The position numbers and the translations under genes were made by a program. Of a stretch of DNA of 64,000 nucleotides, positions 49,677 to 58,947 are shown one piece after another; position 1 is the stretch's first letter; every line of letters begins with the position of its first letter. The notes under the pieces were generated by a model. That model was not told the origin of the DNA. It searched no databases and worked only from the letters and a program-made list of their open reading frames with translations. Source of the stretch: Pseudochrobactrum sp. sp1633 (GTDB lineage Bacteria > Pseudomonadota > Alphaproteobacteria > Rhizobiales > Rhizobiaceae); contig NZ_JARRAE010000005.1 of NCBI RefSeq assembly GCF_030376605.1, positions 124,001-188,000 on the forward strand. Direction: 5' to 3'.

Positions 49677-50990
49677 ATGCCTGTGACCACCTCCCCCTCA
49701 GACGCTCTTAAAGTTCTGCTGATCGGCTCCGGTGGCCGTGAACACGCGCTCAGCTGGAAACTGGCAGCATCTCCGCTGCTCGGCACTCTTTATTGCACAC
49801 CGGGCAATCCGGGCATTGCTGAATGTGCCACACTGATTGATCTGGATATTGATGATCATGACGCTGTGATTTCCTTCTGCCACAGCTTTGAGATTGATCT
49901 GGTGGTGGTCGGCCCTGAAGCGCCATTGGTTGCCGGTATTACCGATCCGCTGATTGCAGCAGGCATTAAAGTATTCGGCCCTTCACAGGCTGCTGCCCAG
50001 CTGGAAGGCTCTAAAGGTTTTACCAAAGATCTTTGTGCTCGTTTTGATATTCCTACCGGCAGCTATGGCCGTTTCAACAATGCGCCAAAGGCCAAAGCCT
50101 ATATTCGCGAGCAAGGTGCGCCGATTGTCGTTAAAGCCGATGGTCTGGCCGCAGGCAAAGGCGTGGTCGTTGCCATGACTTTGGAAGAAGCACTGGATGC
50201 CGTAGATGCCTGTTTTGAAGGCCATTTCGGTGATGCTGGTGCAGAAGTTGTGGTTGAGGAGTTTCTCGATGGTGAAGAAGCCAGCTTCTTCTGCATTTGC
50301 GACGGCACCACAGCTTTGCCTTTCGGCAGTGCGCAGGATCACAAACGCGTCAGTGACGGCGATACCGGTGCCAATACCGGTGGCATGGGCGCTTATTCCC
50401 CTGCACCAATTATGGATGAGGCCATGACAGAGCGCGTGATGCGCGAACTGATTGAGCCGACCATGCGTGGCATGGCCGAGATCGGCGCACCTTTCAGTGG
50501 TGTGTTGTTTGCCGGTCTGATGATCGGCAAAGACGGCCCTAAGCTGATTGAATATAATACCCGCTTCGGCGACCCTGAATGTCAGGTACTGATGACCCGT
50601 CTCAAAGACGATCTGCTGGTGATTATGCTGGCAGCGGTCAATAATATACTGGATCAGGTTTCTATCCGCTGGAGCGACGATGCCGCCCTCACCGTGGTGA
50701 TGGCAGCGGAAGGTTATCCGGCCTCCCCGCGCAAAGGCACAGTCATCAAAGGTGTTGAAGAAGCTGATGCTCTGCCGGATGTGAAAGTGTTCCATGCAGG
50801 CACTGTGCATAAAGATGGTGAGTTGCTGGCCAATGGCGGACGTGTACTCAATGTAACTGCCACCGGAAAGACAGTCTCTGAGGCACAGGCAAAAGCCTAT
50901 CAGGCTGTGTCGAAAATTGACTGGCCGGAAGGTTTCTGCCGGTCGGATATCGGCTGGCGTGCTGTCGAGCGTGAAAAATCCGCAAACTAA
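49677..50990 (+). CDS. purD: Phosphoribosylamine-glycine ligase
   Basis: Second step of purine synthesis. The N-terminal [17 protein letters not shown] and [10 protein letters not shown] bind nucleotide, and the ATP-grasp region has [29 protein letters not shown]-like [25 protein letters not shown], and [11 protein letters not shown]. 437 aa from the ATG at 49677. A GTG at 49683 is better spaced (GGAGAA 7 bases upstream), and a 5-codon ORF (49669-49686) overlaps it, so the exact start is open. Confidence 0.96.
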   Translation: MPVTTSPSDALKVLLIGSGGREHALSWKLAASPLLGTLYCTPGNPGIAECATLIDLDIDDHDAVISFCHSFEIDLVVVGPEAPLVAGITDPLIAAGIKVFGPSQAAAQLEGSKGFTKDLCARFDIPTGSYGRFNNAPKAKAYIREQGAPIVVKADGLAAGKGVVVAMTLEEALDAVDACFEGHFGDAGAEVVVEEFLDGEEASFFCICDGTTALPFGSAQDHKRVSDGDTGANTGGMGAYSPAPIMDEAMTERVMRELIEPTMRGMAEIGAPFSGVLFAGLMIGKDGPKLIEYNTRFGDPECQVLMTRLKDDLLVIMLAAVNNILDQVSIRWSDDAALTVVMAAEGYPASPRKGTVIKGVEEADALPDVKVFHAGTVHKDGELLANGGRVLNVTATGKTVSEAQAKAYQAVSKIDWPEGFCRSDIGWRAVEREKSAN

Positions 50991-51011
50991 AACAGTTTAC
51001 ACCTCTTTTTA

Positions 51012-51038
51012 AAACCCGCCTCACTGGCGGGTTTTTTC
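51012..51038 (+). terminator. Terminator after purD
   Basis: ACCCGCC / GGCGGGT stem with a 5-base loop and a T run after it. Confidence 0.85.
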
Positions 51039-51152
51039 TTATTTTGCTCCTCTGAGATTTTATTGACGTTTACGTAATAAGCCGGTACCAATATTTATAA
51101 GGAGAACTACGGCTGCATTCTTTCACCGGAATGCGCCAAACGGAGGAAGCAG

Positions 51153-52919
51153 ATGTATCGCGCGCCACTTGCTGAAATCAGCCAGACACTCAATCAGGTT
51201 GCAGACCTGCCGGAACTTTTGAAAACCGAGCTGTTTTCAGAACTATCACCGGATATTGTCGAAGCCATTTTGCAGGAAGCGGCAAAATTCAGCGAAACGC
51301 GCATCACTCCTTTACGCACCAAAGGCGATCATCAGGGCGCAACCCTGAAAGATGCAAAAGTGACTACTGCAGAAGGCTGGAAAGAACTTTACAAAGACTG
51401 GACGGATGGCGGCTGGAACGCCCTGACTGGCGATCCTGCCTATGGCGGTCAAGGTCTGCCGACTTTGCTCTCGGTCGCCGTTGCAGAAATGTGGAACTCC
51501 GGTTCGCTCGGCTTTGCTATTGCTTCCACGCTGACGATGGGCGCAGTTGAAGCACTGGAGCATCACGCCAGCGATGAACTGAAAAAAACCTATCTCGAAA
51601 AGCTGATCTCCGGTGAATGGTCAGGCACCATGAACCTCACCGAACCGCAGGCAGGTTCCGATCTCGGCGCTTTACGCTGCCGTGCTGAACGGGCGAATGA
51701 CGGGACATACCGGATTTTCGGACAGAAAATCTTTATCACTTATGGCGAGCATGATCTGACCGATAATATCGTGCATCTGGTACTTGCCCGCCTGCCCGAC
51801 GCACCGGCAGGCACCAAAGGGATTTCCCTGTTTTTGGTGCCGAAATATCTGGTCAATGAAGACGGCTCACTCGGTGCACGTAATGATGTGTTCTGCGCCG
51901 GACTGGAAGAAAAGCTCGGCCTTCACGCCTCGCCGACCTGCACCATGATTTATGGTGACGGTTTTGGCGACACCGGCGACAAAGGCGCTGTCGGCTATCT
52001 GATCGGTGAAGAGCATAAAGGCCTCGTCTATATGTTCACCATGATGAACAATGCCCGCCTGCTGGTCGGCATTCAGGGTGTTGCCATTGCCGAGGCTGCC
52101 TATCAGAAAGCCCGCGCCTATGCGCTCGATCGCCGTCAGGGACGTTCCCTGAATGCGCCGAAGGGCGCGGAAATGAGCCCTATCATCGAGCATCCCGATG
52201 TCCAGCGCATGTTGCTGACCATGAAGGGACTGACACAGGCTTCCCGCGCTATTTGCTACTCCTGCGCACAGGCGCTGGACATGGCCAAAGCCGATAGTAC
52301 CAAAGCAGATTTCTGGGCAAACCGTGCCAGCCTGCTGACACCGCTTGCCAAGGCTTTCTCCACCGATAGCGGTGTGGATGTGGCATCGCTTGGTATTCAG
52401 GTGCATGGCGGCATGGGCTATATTGAAGAAACCGGTGCCGCCCAGTTGCTGCGCGATGCGCGTATCCTGCCAATTTATGAAGGCACCAACGGCATTCAGG
52501 CTATTGATCTGGTGATGCGCAAACTACCGCTGGAAAATGGCGGTCATATTCACGGATTCCTGCAGGAATTGCGAGACATTGCCGAGCAGGCAAAGACCTC
52601 AGCTACACTCAAGGCTATTGCACCGCAGCTTGAAGCCGCATTGGATACAACAGAGGAAGCCACGCGCTTCCTGCAAGATTGTCTTGTTAAAGGTGACAAC
52701 CAGACAGCGCTTTGCGGTGCCACAGCCTATCAGCGCCTGCTGTCGCTGACTGTCGGCGCGCTTTATCTGACCAAAGCCGGATTGCATGATGATAATTCAG
52801 CCGCGCTGGCGACCTTCTTTGCACAGAATACACTGCAGGAAACAGCCGGACTTAAACAGAGCATTCTCAGTGGTGCAGCCAGCCTGACAAATGCAACCAA
52901 GCTTCTGCAGGATATTTGA
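51153..52919 (+). CDS. Acyl-CoA dehydrogenase (long form, DmdC/AcdA type)
   Basis: A 588-aa flavoprotein that oxidises an acyl-CoA at alpha/beta. It belongs to the longer subgroup with an N-terminal extension and a C-terminal helical domain (as in 3-methylmercaptopropionyl-CoA dehydrogenase). Seen: MNLTEPQAGSDLGALR for FAD binding, GQKIFITYGEHDLTDNI, and the catalytic Glu443 in ILPIYEGTNGIQAIDL. The specific substrate is unknown. It sits 2 bases upstream of an enoyl-CoA hydratase, so the pair is probably a short beta-oxidation operon. Confidence 0.94.
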   Translation: MYRAPLAEISQTLNQVADLPELLKTELFSELSPDIVEAILQEAAKFSETRITPLRTKGDHQGATLKDAKVTTAEGWKELYKDWTDGGWNALTGDPAYGGQGLPTLLSVAVAEMWNSGSLGFAIASTLTMGAVEALEHHASDELKKTYLEKLISGEWSGTMNLTEPQAGSDLGALRCRAERANDGTYRIFGQKIFITYGEHDLTDNIVHLVLARLPDAPAGTKGISLFLVPKYLVNEDGSLGARNDVFCAGLEEKLGLHASPTCTMIYGDGFGDTGDKGAVGYLIGEEHKGLVYMFTMMNNARLLVGIQGVAIAEAAYQKARAYALDRRQGRSLNAPKGAEMSPIIEHPDVQRMLLTMKGLTQASRAICYSCAQALDMAKADSTKADFWANRASLLTPLAKAFSTDSGVDVASLGIQVHGGMGYIEETGAAQLLRDARILPIYEGTNGIQAIDLVMRKLPLENGGHIHGFLQELRDIAEQAKTSATLKAIAPQLEAALDTTEEATRFLQDCLVKGDNQTALCGATAYQRLLSLTVGALYLTKAGLHDDNSAALATFFAQNTLQETAGLKQSILSGAASLTNATKLLQDI

Positions 52920-52921
52920 CA

Positions 52922-53674
52922 ATGAGCGAATTTATTAAAGTAGAACGCCATGAAGCCGTACAGATCATCCGCCTCAACCGGCCGGAAAAGAAAAACGCTA
53001 TTACCCGTGATATGTATCACGGCATTGCCGAGGCGCTCAAAAATGCTGACAGCGATGACAGTATCCGCGTCAGCGTAATTTTCGGCCAGCCCGGCGCCTT
53101 TTCTGCCGGTAATGATATGCAGGATTTCATGACAGCCGCTCTATCACAAGGCAGCCTCGGCGCGGAGATTATCGACTTTCTGCACACGCTGGCGCTGACA
53201 CGCAAACCGCTGATCTCCGGCGTTGACGGACTGGCAATCGGTGTCGGCACCACGCTGAACCTGCATTGCGACCTGACCTTTGCCACGCCACGCTCTGTGT
53301 TTCACACCCCTTTTGTCGATCTCGGTCTGGTGCCGGAAGCGGGTTCAAGCCTGTTAGCCCCTAAAATCATGGGCTATCAACGCGCCTTTGCCCTACTGGC
53401 AATGGGGGAAGCCATGACCGCACAGCAAGCTCTGGAAGCTGGTATTGTCTGGCGCATCGTACCGGAAGATGAACTGGAAGCGGAAGTACTGAAAACCGCA
53501 CTTAAACTGGCCGCCCGACCACCCGTTGCCCTGCAACTGACCCGTGATTTGCTGCGCAGTGCTGCAGAACCACTCACAGAGCGGATTGACCGCGAGGCAC
53601 AAATTTTTGCTGACCGCCTGAAATCTGCCGAGACTGCACAGGCTGTCGGTGCGTTCCTCTCGCGTAAAAAGTAA
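52922..53674 (+). CDS. Enoyl-CoA hydratase/isomerase
   Basis: A 250-aa crotonase-fold enzyme. The oxyanion-hole loops are FSAGNDMQDF (about 61-70) and GVDGLAIGVGTTLNLHCDL, and the probable catalytic Glu is E139 in LVPEAGSSLLAPKIMG. The normal hydratase has two Glu; the first position here (near the second oxyanion loop) is not Glu, so an isomerase or other crotonase reaction is possible. It follows the acyl-CoA dehydrogenase by 2 bases. Confidence 0.9.
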   Translation: MSEFIKVERHEAVQIIRLNRPEKKNAITRDMYHGIAEALKNADSDDSIRVSVIFGQPGAFSAGNDMQDFMTAALSQGSLGAEIIDFLHTLALTRKPLISGVDGLAIGVGTTLNLHCDLTFATPRSVFHTPFVDLGLVPEAGSSLLAPKIMGYQRAFALLAMGEAMTAQQALEAGIVWRIVPEDELEAEVLKTALKLAARPPVALQLTRDLLRSAAEPLTERIDREAQIFADRLKSAETAQAVGAFLSRKK

Positions 53675-53687
53675 GCTCAGCCCAAAT

Positions 53688-53727
53688 GCAAAAAACCGTA
53701 TGCCCCTTCAAGCATACGGTTTTTTGC
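53688..53727 (+). terminator. Strong terminator after the enoyl-CoA hydratase gene
   Basis: Perfect 16-bp stem GCAAAAAACCGTATGC / GCATACGGTTTTTTGC with an 8-base loop and T runs on both strands. It separates the pair from the convergent DUF6101 gene. Confidence 0.9.
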
Positions 53728-53752
53728 ATGTTCTGTGACTGGAGATCACATA

Positions 53753-53810
53753 TTTCTTCTTTAAACGCGCGAGATAATCTCAGTTTCTTTTACACTCGCG
53801 AGATAATCTC
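53753..53810. repeat. 29-bp tandem duplication over the DUF6101 gene stop
   Basis: Two adjacent 29-base units, 53753-53781 and 53782-53810, share GCGAGATAATCTC and much of the T-rich flank (roughly 22 of 29 bases). The gene-side copy carries the stop TAA of DUF6101 and the palindrome CGCGAGAT-A-ATCTCGCG. The distal copy repeats this with a TAA at the same place. The period is not a multiple of three. Confidence 0.8.
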
Positions 53811-54368
53811 GCGGCCTGAAATCTTCAAACTTACGCCCAGCGAACCGGTTTTGCGGCGTGCCAGAAAACGCGGGCGGCGACGGCGCTGCTCCTGTCCCTG
53901 ACGGCGCTCAGTGCTCGCAGAAGCTGCCACACCGCCAATGCTGTCATAAAGCGGACGAGCAACACCATCGGCTTCAACCAGCAACATTGGCAGCTTGTAA
54001 GCATTCGCCCATGCATGCCAGTCGGCAGCAACATCATCCAGATCATGCGCAACCAGAAGCGGCACAGACATTTGCGCATCTTCGTGCATCAGTTCTAGCG
54101 TCACTGTAATCACACCGCTGGCATCTTCTACAGCACGCGCAGCCACGCCGAGAAACACATGGGCAGGCAACGCCACAGACATTGGCAAACCGCTGGAAGG
54201 CAATACGCGTCGCAATACTGCGCCACGCTCATTGATCGTGAAAGTCACATCTTCCTGCTCGCCGGTAGAAGCGTAAGACACGCTCTGCGGGAACTGGAAA
54301 GGATCAAGCCGGATCTCCCTGCTCGCCCAAACTGGTTTGTCCTGTTTTTCCAGCATCTGGTTCATCAT
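53790..54368 (-). CDS. DUF6101 family protein
   Basis: A 192-aa protein, widely found in Rhizobiales with no known role. Two regions: a beta-rich domain (about 20-150: QFPQSVSYASTGEQEDVTF, VLPSSGLPMSVALPAHVFLGVAARAVED) and a Gln/Arg-rich basic tail (TERRQGQEQRRRRPRFLARRK, about 152-172), which may bind nucleic acid or membrane. There is no signal peptide. The 3' end is duplicated in tandem. The function remains unknown. Confidence 0.85.
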   Translation of the reverse strand: MMNQMLEKQDKPVWASREIRLDPFQFPQSVSYASTGEQEDVTFTINERGAVLRRVLPSSGLPMSVALPAHVFLGVAARAVEDASGVITVTLELMHEDAQMSVPLLVAHDLDDVAADWHAWANAYKLPMLLVEADGVARPLYDSIGGVAASASTERRQGQEQRRRRPRFLARRKTGSLGVSLKISGREIISRV

Positions 54369-54873
54369 TATTCGCGCCCTGTTTCTTCTGAGAACCGCTG
54401 TTATTTTTATTTCGGTTCTTTTTATCTACCGAGCCTTTTTGGCTTCGTTAGACACAAGAATAGCGCAGGCAAGTCACCAATCTGCTTAAATGACACGGTT
54501 AATGCTTTAGTCTTTGCGGGAATGGTTTACAGATTCCAACCACAGTTAAGACTTCAGCAAGGCCTGTAAACACAGCTTAACCGTAAGAGACCGGTAAATA
54601 TTTATGATTTTTAACAAGAGCTAAACAAACAGAGCTAGTTATTACTTTTCAAAGCCCTTTTTCATAGTCACAGGCACTCAGTTCTGAATATTCTCTGAAA
54701 TTCACCATAAGTCAGCAACCAGTTGTTAAGGCTGAGGCTGTGGACATTAAATCCGCATTAAACACGCTCGTTGCGTATCAATCTTTTGCTAACTGCAATT
54801 TTTCGGCTCAAAATGTGGATATTTACCGGTCATTCATGATGAGCGGTGGGAAAAGCCGATGTTTTTTAACAAT
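54369..54873. other. Intergenic region without a recognisable gene
   Basis: About 505 bases, AT-rich, holding the DUF6101 promoter. A TTAACAAGAGCTAAAC stretch (54611-54626) is close to, but not, a CtrA site. ORFs here are short and lack coding character. Confidence 0.5.
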
Positions 54874-54906
54874 TGAGCCGCCGCTTCTTAACGAAACGGC
54901 GGCTCA
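54874..54906 (-). terminator. Terminator after the GlcD-like gene
   Basis: TGAGCCGCCG / CGGCGGCTCA stem with a 13-base loop; T-rich on the minus side (TTGTTAAAAAA). About 25 bases past the stop. Confidence 0.75.
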
Positions 54907-54931
54907 GCGTTTAAACTTTAACTAGAGCGGG

Positions 54932-56350
54932 TCAGAGAAGCTTGTCCGGATTCATAATATTCTTCGGATCAAAAGCCTGTTTGATCCGCTGCATCAGCTC
55001 CAATGCCAGCGGCTGTTTGAAAGCCCGCAATTCTTCACGCTTCAGCGCGCCGATGCCGTGCTCTGCCGAGATGGAGCCATTGTACCGCATAACGATAGTG
55101 TGGATGCGATGGTTCAGCTCATGCCAGCGTGCCAGAAAAGCCTGCTTATCTGCACCCACTGGCTGCGAAACATTATAATGCAGATTGCCATCACCAATAT
55201 GACCGAAACAGACCACACGCGCCGACGGGATCATTTCCTCAACCGCAAGCGCGGCTTCCGCAATGAAAGCCGGAATTGAAGCAACCGGCACGGAAATATC
55301 ATGTTTGATTGAACCGCCTTCCGGCTTCTGCGCCGGAGACATTTCCTCACGCATTTTCCAGAACAGTTTGGCCTGCGCACCATTTTGCGCAATGGCCGCA
55401 TCCTGCACCAGTCCGGCTTCAAAACCTTGGCTCAGGATGGCTTCCATCATCTCCTGGGCATCGGCTTCAGAGCGGGCAGAGGAAACCTCAATCAGCACAT
55501 ACCACGGATAGGCACTCTCCAGAGGATCACGTGCCTCGGCAATATGGCGGAGGATAAATTCCATGCCAATGCGCGGCATCAGCTCAAAACCCGTCAAGGC
55601 GTGACCAGCCTCATCATTGGCCAAGCGGAAAAATTGCACCACATCTTCCGGCGTTTGCAAACCGGCATAGGCCACCGCTTTGCCTTTCGGCTGCGGGTGC
55701 ATTTTCAGTACCGCAGCGGTGATAACACCAAGCGTACCTTCCGCGCCGATAAACAAATCGCGCAGATCATAGCCGGTATTGTCTTTTTTCACGCGGCGCA
55801 GATCATTCAGCACCTGTCCGTCCGGCATGACCACTTCAAGACCAAGACACAATTCCCGCATATTGCCATAGGCCAGCACAGCCGTGCCGCCTGCATTGGA
55901 CGAAAGATTACCACCGATCTGGCAGGACCCCTCCGCACCCAAGGACAACGGAAACAACCGCCCCGCATCCTGCACGGCTTCCTGCAGGTTTTGCAGAACC
56001 ACACCGGCTTCAACTGTGACAAGATTGCCGATCGTGTCAATGTTACGGATTTTATTGAGCCGCGACAGCGAGAGAATGATCGCCCGCCCGCTGGTATCCG
56101 GCTGCTGCGCACCGACAAGGCCAGTATTACCACCCTGTGGCACAACAGGTGTTGCCGTCTCAGTGGCCAGTTTCATAATGCTCGAGACTTCTTCCACCGT
56201 TGCCGGACGCAACACCAAAGCGGCGCGGCCATGAAACAGATCACGCGGCTCACTTAAATAAGAAATTTGATCTACAGGATTACGCAGTGCATTTTTCTCA
56301 CCGACAATTGCCGTGAACCGTGCGATCAACTCTTCTGAAATCGTCATCAT
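54932..56350 (-). CDS. FAD-binding oxidoreductase (GlcD / D-2-hydroxyacid dehydrogenase type)
   Basis: A 472-aa flavoprotein of the FAD-linked GlcD/D-lactate/D-2-hydroxyglutarate dehydrogenase family. The FAD pyrophosphate loop is PVVPQGGNTGLVGAQ (about 91-105), then SLGAEGSCQIGGNLSSNAGG. The C-terminal substrate/metal part is CFGHIGDGNLHYNVSQP, and SAEHGIGALKREEL near the end. The substrate (D-lactate, glycolate or D-2-hydroxyglutarate) is not settled. A GGCGGAAG site in the edge of the preceding repeat serves its start. Confidence 0.92.
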   Translation of the reverse strand: MMTISEELIARFTAIVGEKNALRNPVDQISYLSEPRDLFHGRAALVLRPATVEEVSSIMKLATETATPVVPQGGNTGLVGAQQPDTSGRAIILSLSRLNKIRNIDTIGNLVTVEAGVVLQNLQEAVQDAGRLFPLSLGAEGSCQIGGNLSSNAGGTAVLAYGNMRELCLGLEVVMPDGQVLNDLRRVKKDNTGYDLRDLFIGAEGTLGVITAAVLKMHPQPKGKAVAYAGLQTPEDVVQFFRLANDEAGHALTGFELMPRIGMEFILRHIAEARDPLESAYPWYVLIEVSSARSEADAQEMMEAILSQGFEAGLVQDAAIAQNGAQAKLFWKMREEMSPAQKPEGGSIKHDISVPVASIPAFIAEAALAVEEMIPSARVVCFGHIGDGNLHYNVSQPVGADKQAFLARWHELNHRIHTIVMRYNGSISAEHGIGALKREELRAFKQPLALELMQRIKQAFDPKNIMNPDKLL

Positions 56351-56358
56351 CTGCTTCC

Positions 56359-56420
56359 GCCCAAATTCAACTAATCGCGCGGCGCAGCCGCCCAGTTCCA
56401 GTTATTCGCGCGGTGCTGCC
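56359..56420. repeat. 31-bp tandem duplication over the Sua5-type gene stop
   Basis: Two adjacent 31-base units, 56359-56389 and 56390-56420, about 24 of 31 bases alike. The gene-side copy (56390-56420) carries the last codons and TAA of the Sua5-type gene; the distal copy repeats them with TAG, in another frame. The distal copy lies in the 51-bp gap before the FAD oxidoreductase gene. Confidence 0.85.
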
Positions 56421-57364
56421 GCGCGGGACAGGCGATCGTTGATTGCCTCACCCAGACCATGATGCGGTATCGGCTCTACGGCAATCGTCTTCGCCCCTGC
56501 GGCATCCAGCTTTTTCATATAATCAAACAAATGCACGGCAGCTTCATGCAAGTCACCGGAAGGGCTCAGGTTCAGCACCGCAGCCGCTTTATCCGCACCT
56601 GTTGCTCGCTGCGCGCCAAAAGCCAGCAGCGCCTCGCCTTCCCGAACTTCAGAGATATTCAACCGCATCACTGCATCTGGCGCATAGTGAGATGCCATCA
56701 TACCTGGTGCCTGAATGGCCGCACGCTGATCCAGACGATGTAAAGGCTGACCGAGGAAAGCCTCAATCTCTTCGGCTGCCAACCCACCCGGACGCAACAG
56801 AAATGCCTGACCATTTTCAATTTTAACAATGGTGGATTCCAGCCCCACCACACAGGCACCGCCATCAACAATCAGATCAAGCTTAGCGCCCAGATCATCC
56901 TGCACGGCCTGCGCAGACGTGGCGCTGATGCGCCCAGAACTATTGGCGCTTGGTGCCGCCAGCGGGCGGTCAAGCATGGCGATAATCTCACGCACCGGCC
57001 CGCGCGGCATACGAATAGCCAGTGTTGTGAGACCGGCAGTCACCAGCGGATGTATCTCCGCACCGTCACGCACCGGAAGCACAAGGGTCAGCGGCCCCGG
57101 CCAGAATTTTGTCGCGAGTTTGCGGGAGATGTCATCAAACTGCACATAGCGCTCAGCCATTGCAAGTGTCGCCATATGGGCAATCAGCGGATTGAAATGC
57201 GGGCGGCCTTTAGCAGAGAAAATACCGGCAACCGCATTGCCATTGGTGGCATCTGCCGCCAGTCCGTAGACAGTCTCGGTCGGCAATGCTGCAAGCTTGC
57301 CGCTTCTCAAAACCTCAGCAGCAATCTGCAAATCGGACGGCTCTGTGCTGATAATCTGCGCCAT
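56402..57364 (-). CDS. L-threonylcarbamoyladenylate synthase, Sua5 type
   Basis: Makes threonylcarbamoyl-AMP from Thr, bicarbonate and ATP for the t6A37 modification of tRNAs. The YrdC domain (about 10-200) shows GKLAALPTETVYGLAADATN and KGRPHFNPLIAHM, with SANSSGRISATSA later. The Sua5 C-terminal domain is present (about 230-320), so this is the long form. 320 aa from the ATG at 57364, with AGGAG 9 bases upstream. The end of the gene lies in the 31-bp duplication. Confidence 0.95.
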   Translation of the reverse strand: MAQIISTEPSDLQIAAEVLRSGKLAALPTETVYGLAADATNGNAVAGIFSAKGRPHFNPLIAHMATLAMAERYVQFDDISRKLATKFWPGPLTLVLPVRDGAEIHPLVTAGLTTLAIRMPRGPVREIIAMLDRPLAAPSANSSGRISATSAQAVQDDLGAKLDLIVDGGACVVGLESTIVKIENGQAFLLRPGGLAAEEIEAFLGQPLHRLDQRAAIQAPGMMASHYAPDAVMRLNISEVREGEALLAFGAQRATGADKAAAVLNLSPSGDLHEAAVHLFDYMKKLDAAGAKTIAVEPIPHHGLGEAINDRLSRAAAPRE

Positions 57365-57393
57365 TCCGCTCATCTCCTGCATATTTCTCAACT

Positions 57394-57436
57394 AAAAAAG
57401 CCCTGCCGAAGTATTTTCTGCGGCAGGGCTTTATTT
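57394..57436. terminator. Strong terminator between der and the Sua5 gene
   Basis: AAAGCCCTGCCG / CGGCAGGGCTTT stem, T-rich on both strands. It ends der on the minus strand and separates it from the Sua5-type gene that follows on the same strand. Confidence 0.85.
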
Positions 57437-57450
57437 TGAGTGCCATATAA

Positions 57451-58890
57451 TTAGCGCTTCTTCTTTGCCCGACCGGCAAAAGGATTTTCCGAAGTGCGCA
57501 GCGACAGACGGATCGGCACGCCCGGCATTTCGAATGTCTCACGCAGACCATTGATGAGATAGCGCACATAGGATTGTGGCATCACATCCGGACGCGAGCA
57601 GGACACCATAAAGCCCGGCGGGCGTGTCTTGACCTGCGTCATATATTTGACCTTGAGGCGACGACCGGAAACAGCCGGTGGCGGATGATGGGTGATCACA
57701 CCTTCGAGCCAGCGGTTCAGACGACCTGTAGAAATGCGCGAATTCCAGATACGATGCGTAAGCTCAACGCTTTCCATCAGCTTATCAATGCCGTGGCCGG
57801 TTTCACCCGAAATCGGCACAGCGCGGATGCCGCGTACCTGCGGCAGCAGACGTTCGGTTTTTTCACGCAGATCGGCCAGCAATGCCTGACGGTCTTCAAT
57901 CAGATCCCATTTATTGAAAGCAATAATCGGCGCACGGCCTTCACGGATAATCAGATCAATAATCTGCAAATCCTGCTTTTCAAAAGGAATGGTCGCATCG
58001 AGAACGATGATCACCACTTCCGCAAAACGAATGGCACGCAGGCCATCGGCAACGGAGAGTTTTTCTAGCTTTTCCTGCACGCGCGCTTTGCGGCGCAGGC
58101 CTGCGGTGTCAAACAATTTAACGCTGCGGCCACGCCATTCCCATTCAACGGAAATAGAATCACGCGTGATACCGGCTTCAGGTCCTGTTAGCAGGCGATC
58201 CTGACCAAGCATGGTATTTATCAGAGTTGATTTACCGGCATTCGGACGACCAACAATGGCAATCTGCAAAGGCTTGGTCGCGTCATATTCAGGGATGGTT
58301 TCTTCATCCTCATCACTGACATCTTCACCAACCAGTGCACCGATTTTTTCCGGCGTAAATTCTTCTTCGGCTTTTTCTTCAGCGAAGGCTTTTTCTTTGC
58401 CGATCGCTTCCACAATCGCATCGCGCAGATCAGGCAGACCCTGACCATGCTCGGCGGAAATCGGGCATGGCTCGCCCAGACCCAAACGATAGGCATCATA
58501 AAGACCGGCATCAGCGCCACGGGCTTCAGACTTATTGGCAACCAGAATAATCGGCTTGTTGAATTTGCGCACGAGCTGCGCGAATTCGATATCCGTTGGC
58601 GTCAAACCGGCCTTAGCATCAATCACGAACAGAACCGCATCGGCTTCGTCAATCGCGGCTTCGGTTTGCGCGCGCATGCGGCCTTCCAGCGTGCCTGCTT
58701 CAGCAATTTCAAGGCCGGCAGTATCAATCACCTGAAAATGCAGATCATAGAGCTTGCCGTCATGAATACGGCGGTCACGGGTAACACCCGGCGTATCATC
58801 GACCAGCGCCAGCTTGCGCCCGACAATGCGGTTAAACAGTGTGGACTTGCCGACATTCGGGCGTCCGATAATTGCGAGTGTAAAGCTCAT
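57451..58890 (-). CDS. der: GTPase Der (EngA)
   Basis: Essential double GTPase for 50S ribosome assembly. Two G domains: G1 GRPNVGKST at about 9-17 and a second GRPNAGKST at about 213-221, with DTPG/DTAGL and NKSE/NKWD motifs. The C-terminal KH-like domain (about 375-479) ends in a basic tail (GRAKKKR). 479 aa, normal. In E. coli der follows yfgM and bamB; here a YfgM-like gene precedes it. Confidence 0.98.
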   Translation of the reverse strand: MSFTLAIIGRPNVGKSTLFNRIVGRKLALVDDTPGVTRDRRIHDGKLYDLHFQVIDTAGLEIAEAGTLEGRMRAQTEAAIDEADAVLFVIDAKAGLTPTDIEFAQLVRKFNKPIILVANKSEARGADAGLYDAYRLGLGEPCPISAEHGQGLPDLRDAIVEAIGKEKAFAEEKAEEEFTPEKIGALVGEDVSDEDEETIPEYDATKPLQIAIVGRPNAGKSTLINTMLGQDRLLTGPEAGITRDSISVEWEWRGRSVKLFDTAGLRRKARVQEKLEKLSVADGLRAIRFAEVVIIVLDATIPFEKQDLQIIDLIIREGRAPIIAFNKWDLIEDRQALLADLREKTERLLPQVRGIRAVPISGETGHGIDKLMESVELTHRIWNSRISTGRLNRWLEGVITHHPPPAVSGRRLKVKYMTQVKTRPPGFMVSCSRPDVMPQSYVRYLINGLRETFEMPGVPIRLSLRTSENPFAGRAKKKR

Positions 58891-58910
58891 TCAGCTTATT
58901 TTCCGTATTA

Positions 58911-58939
58911 TAGAGCGGTTCTTAGCAGTCCCGCTCTAA
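58911..58939. repeat. Short AGAGCGG palindrome between der and the YfgM-like gene
   Basis: TATAGAGCGG / CCGCTCTAAT inverted repeat with a 9-base spacer filling the 57-base gap. The same AGAGCGG word recurs at 9097-9103, 12228-12234 and 54925-54931, suggesting a dispersed intergenic motif. Confidence 0.55.
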
Positions 58940-58947
58940 TGAGTGTT

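Noticed and set aside
54740-54925. 61-codon plus-strand ORF in the DUF6101-GlcD gap
   Set aside because: It overlaps the terminator stem, has no ribosome site and no coding signature.
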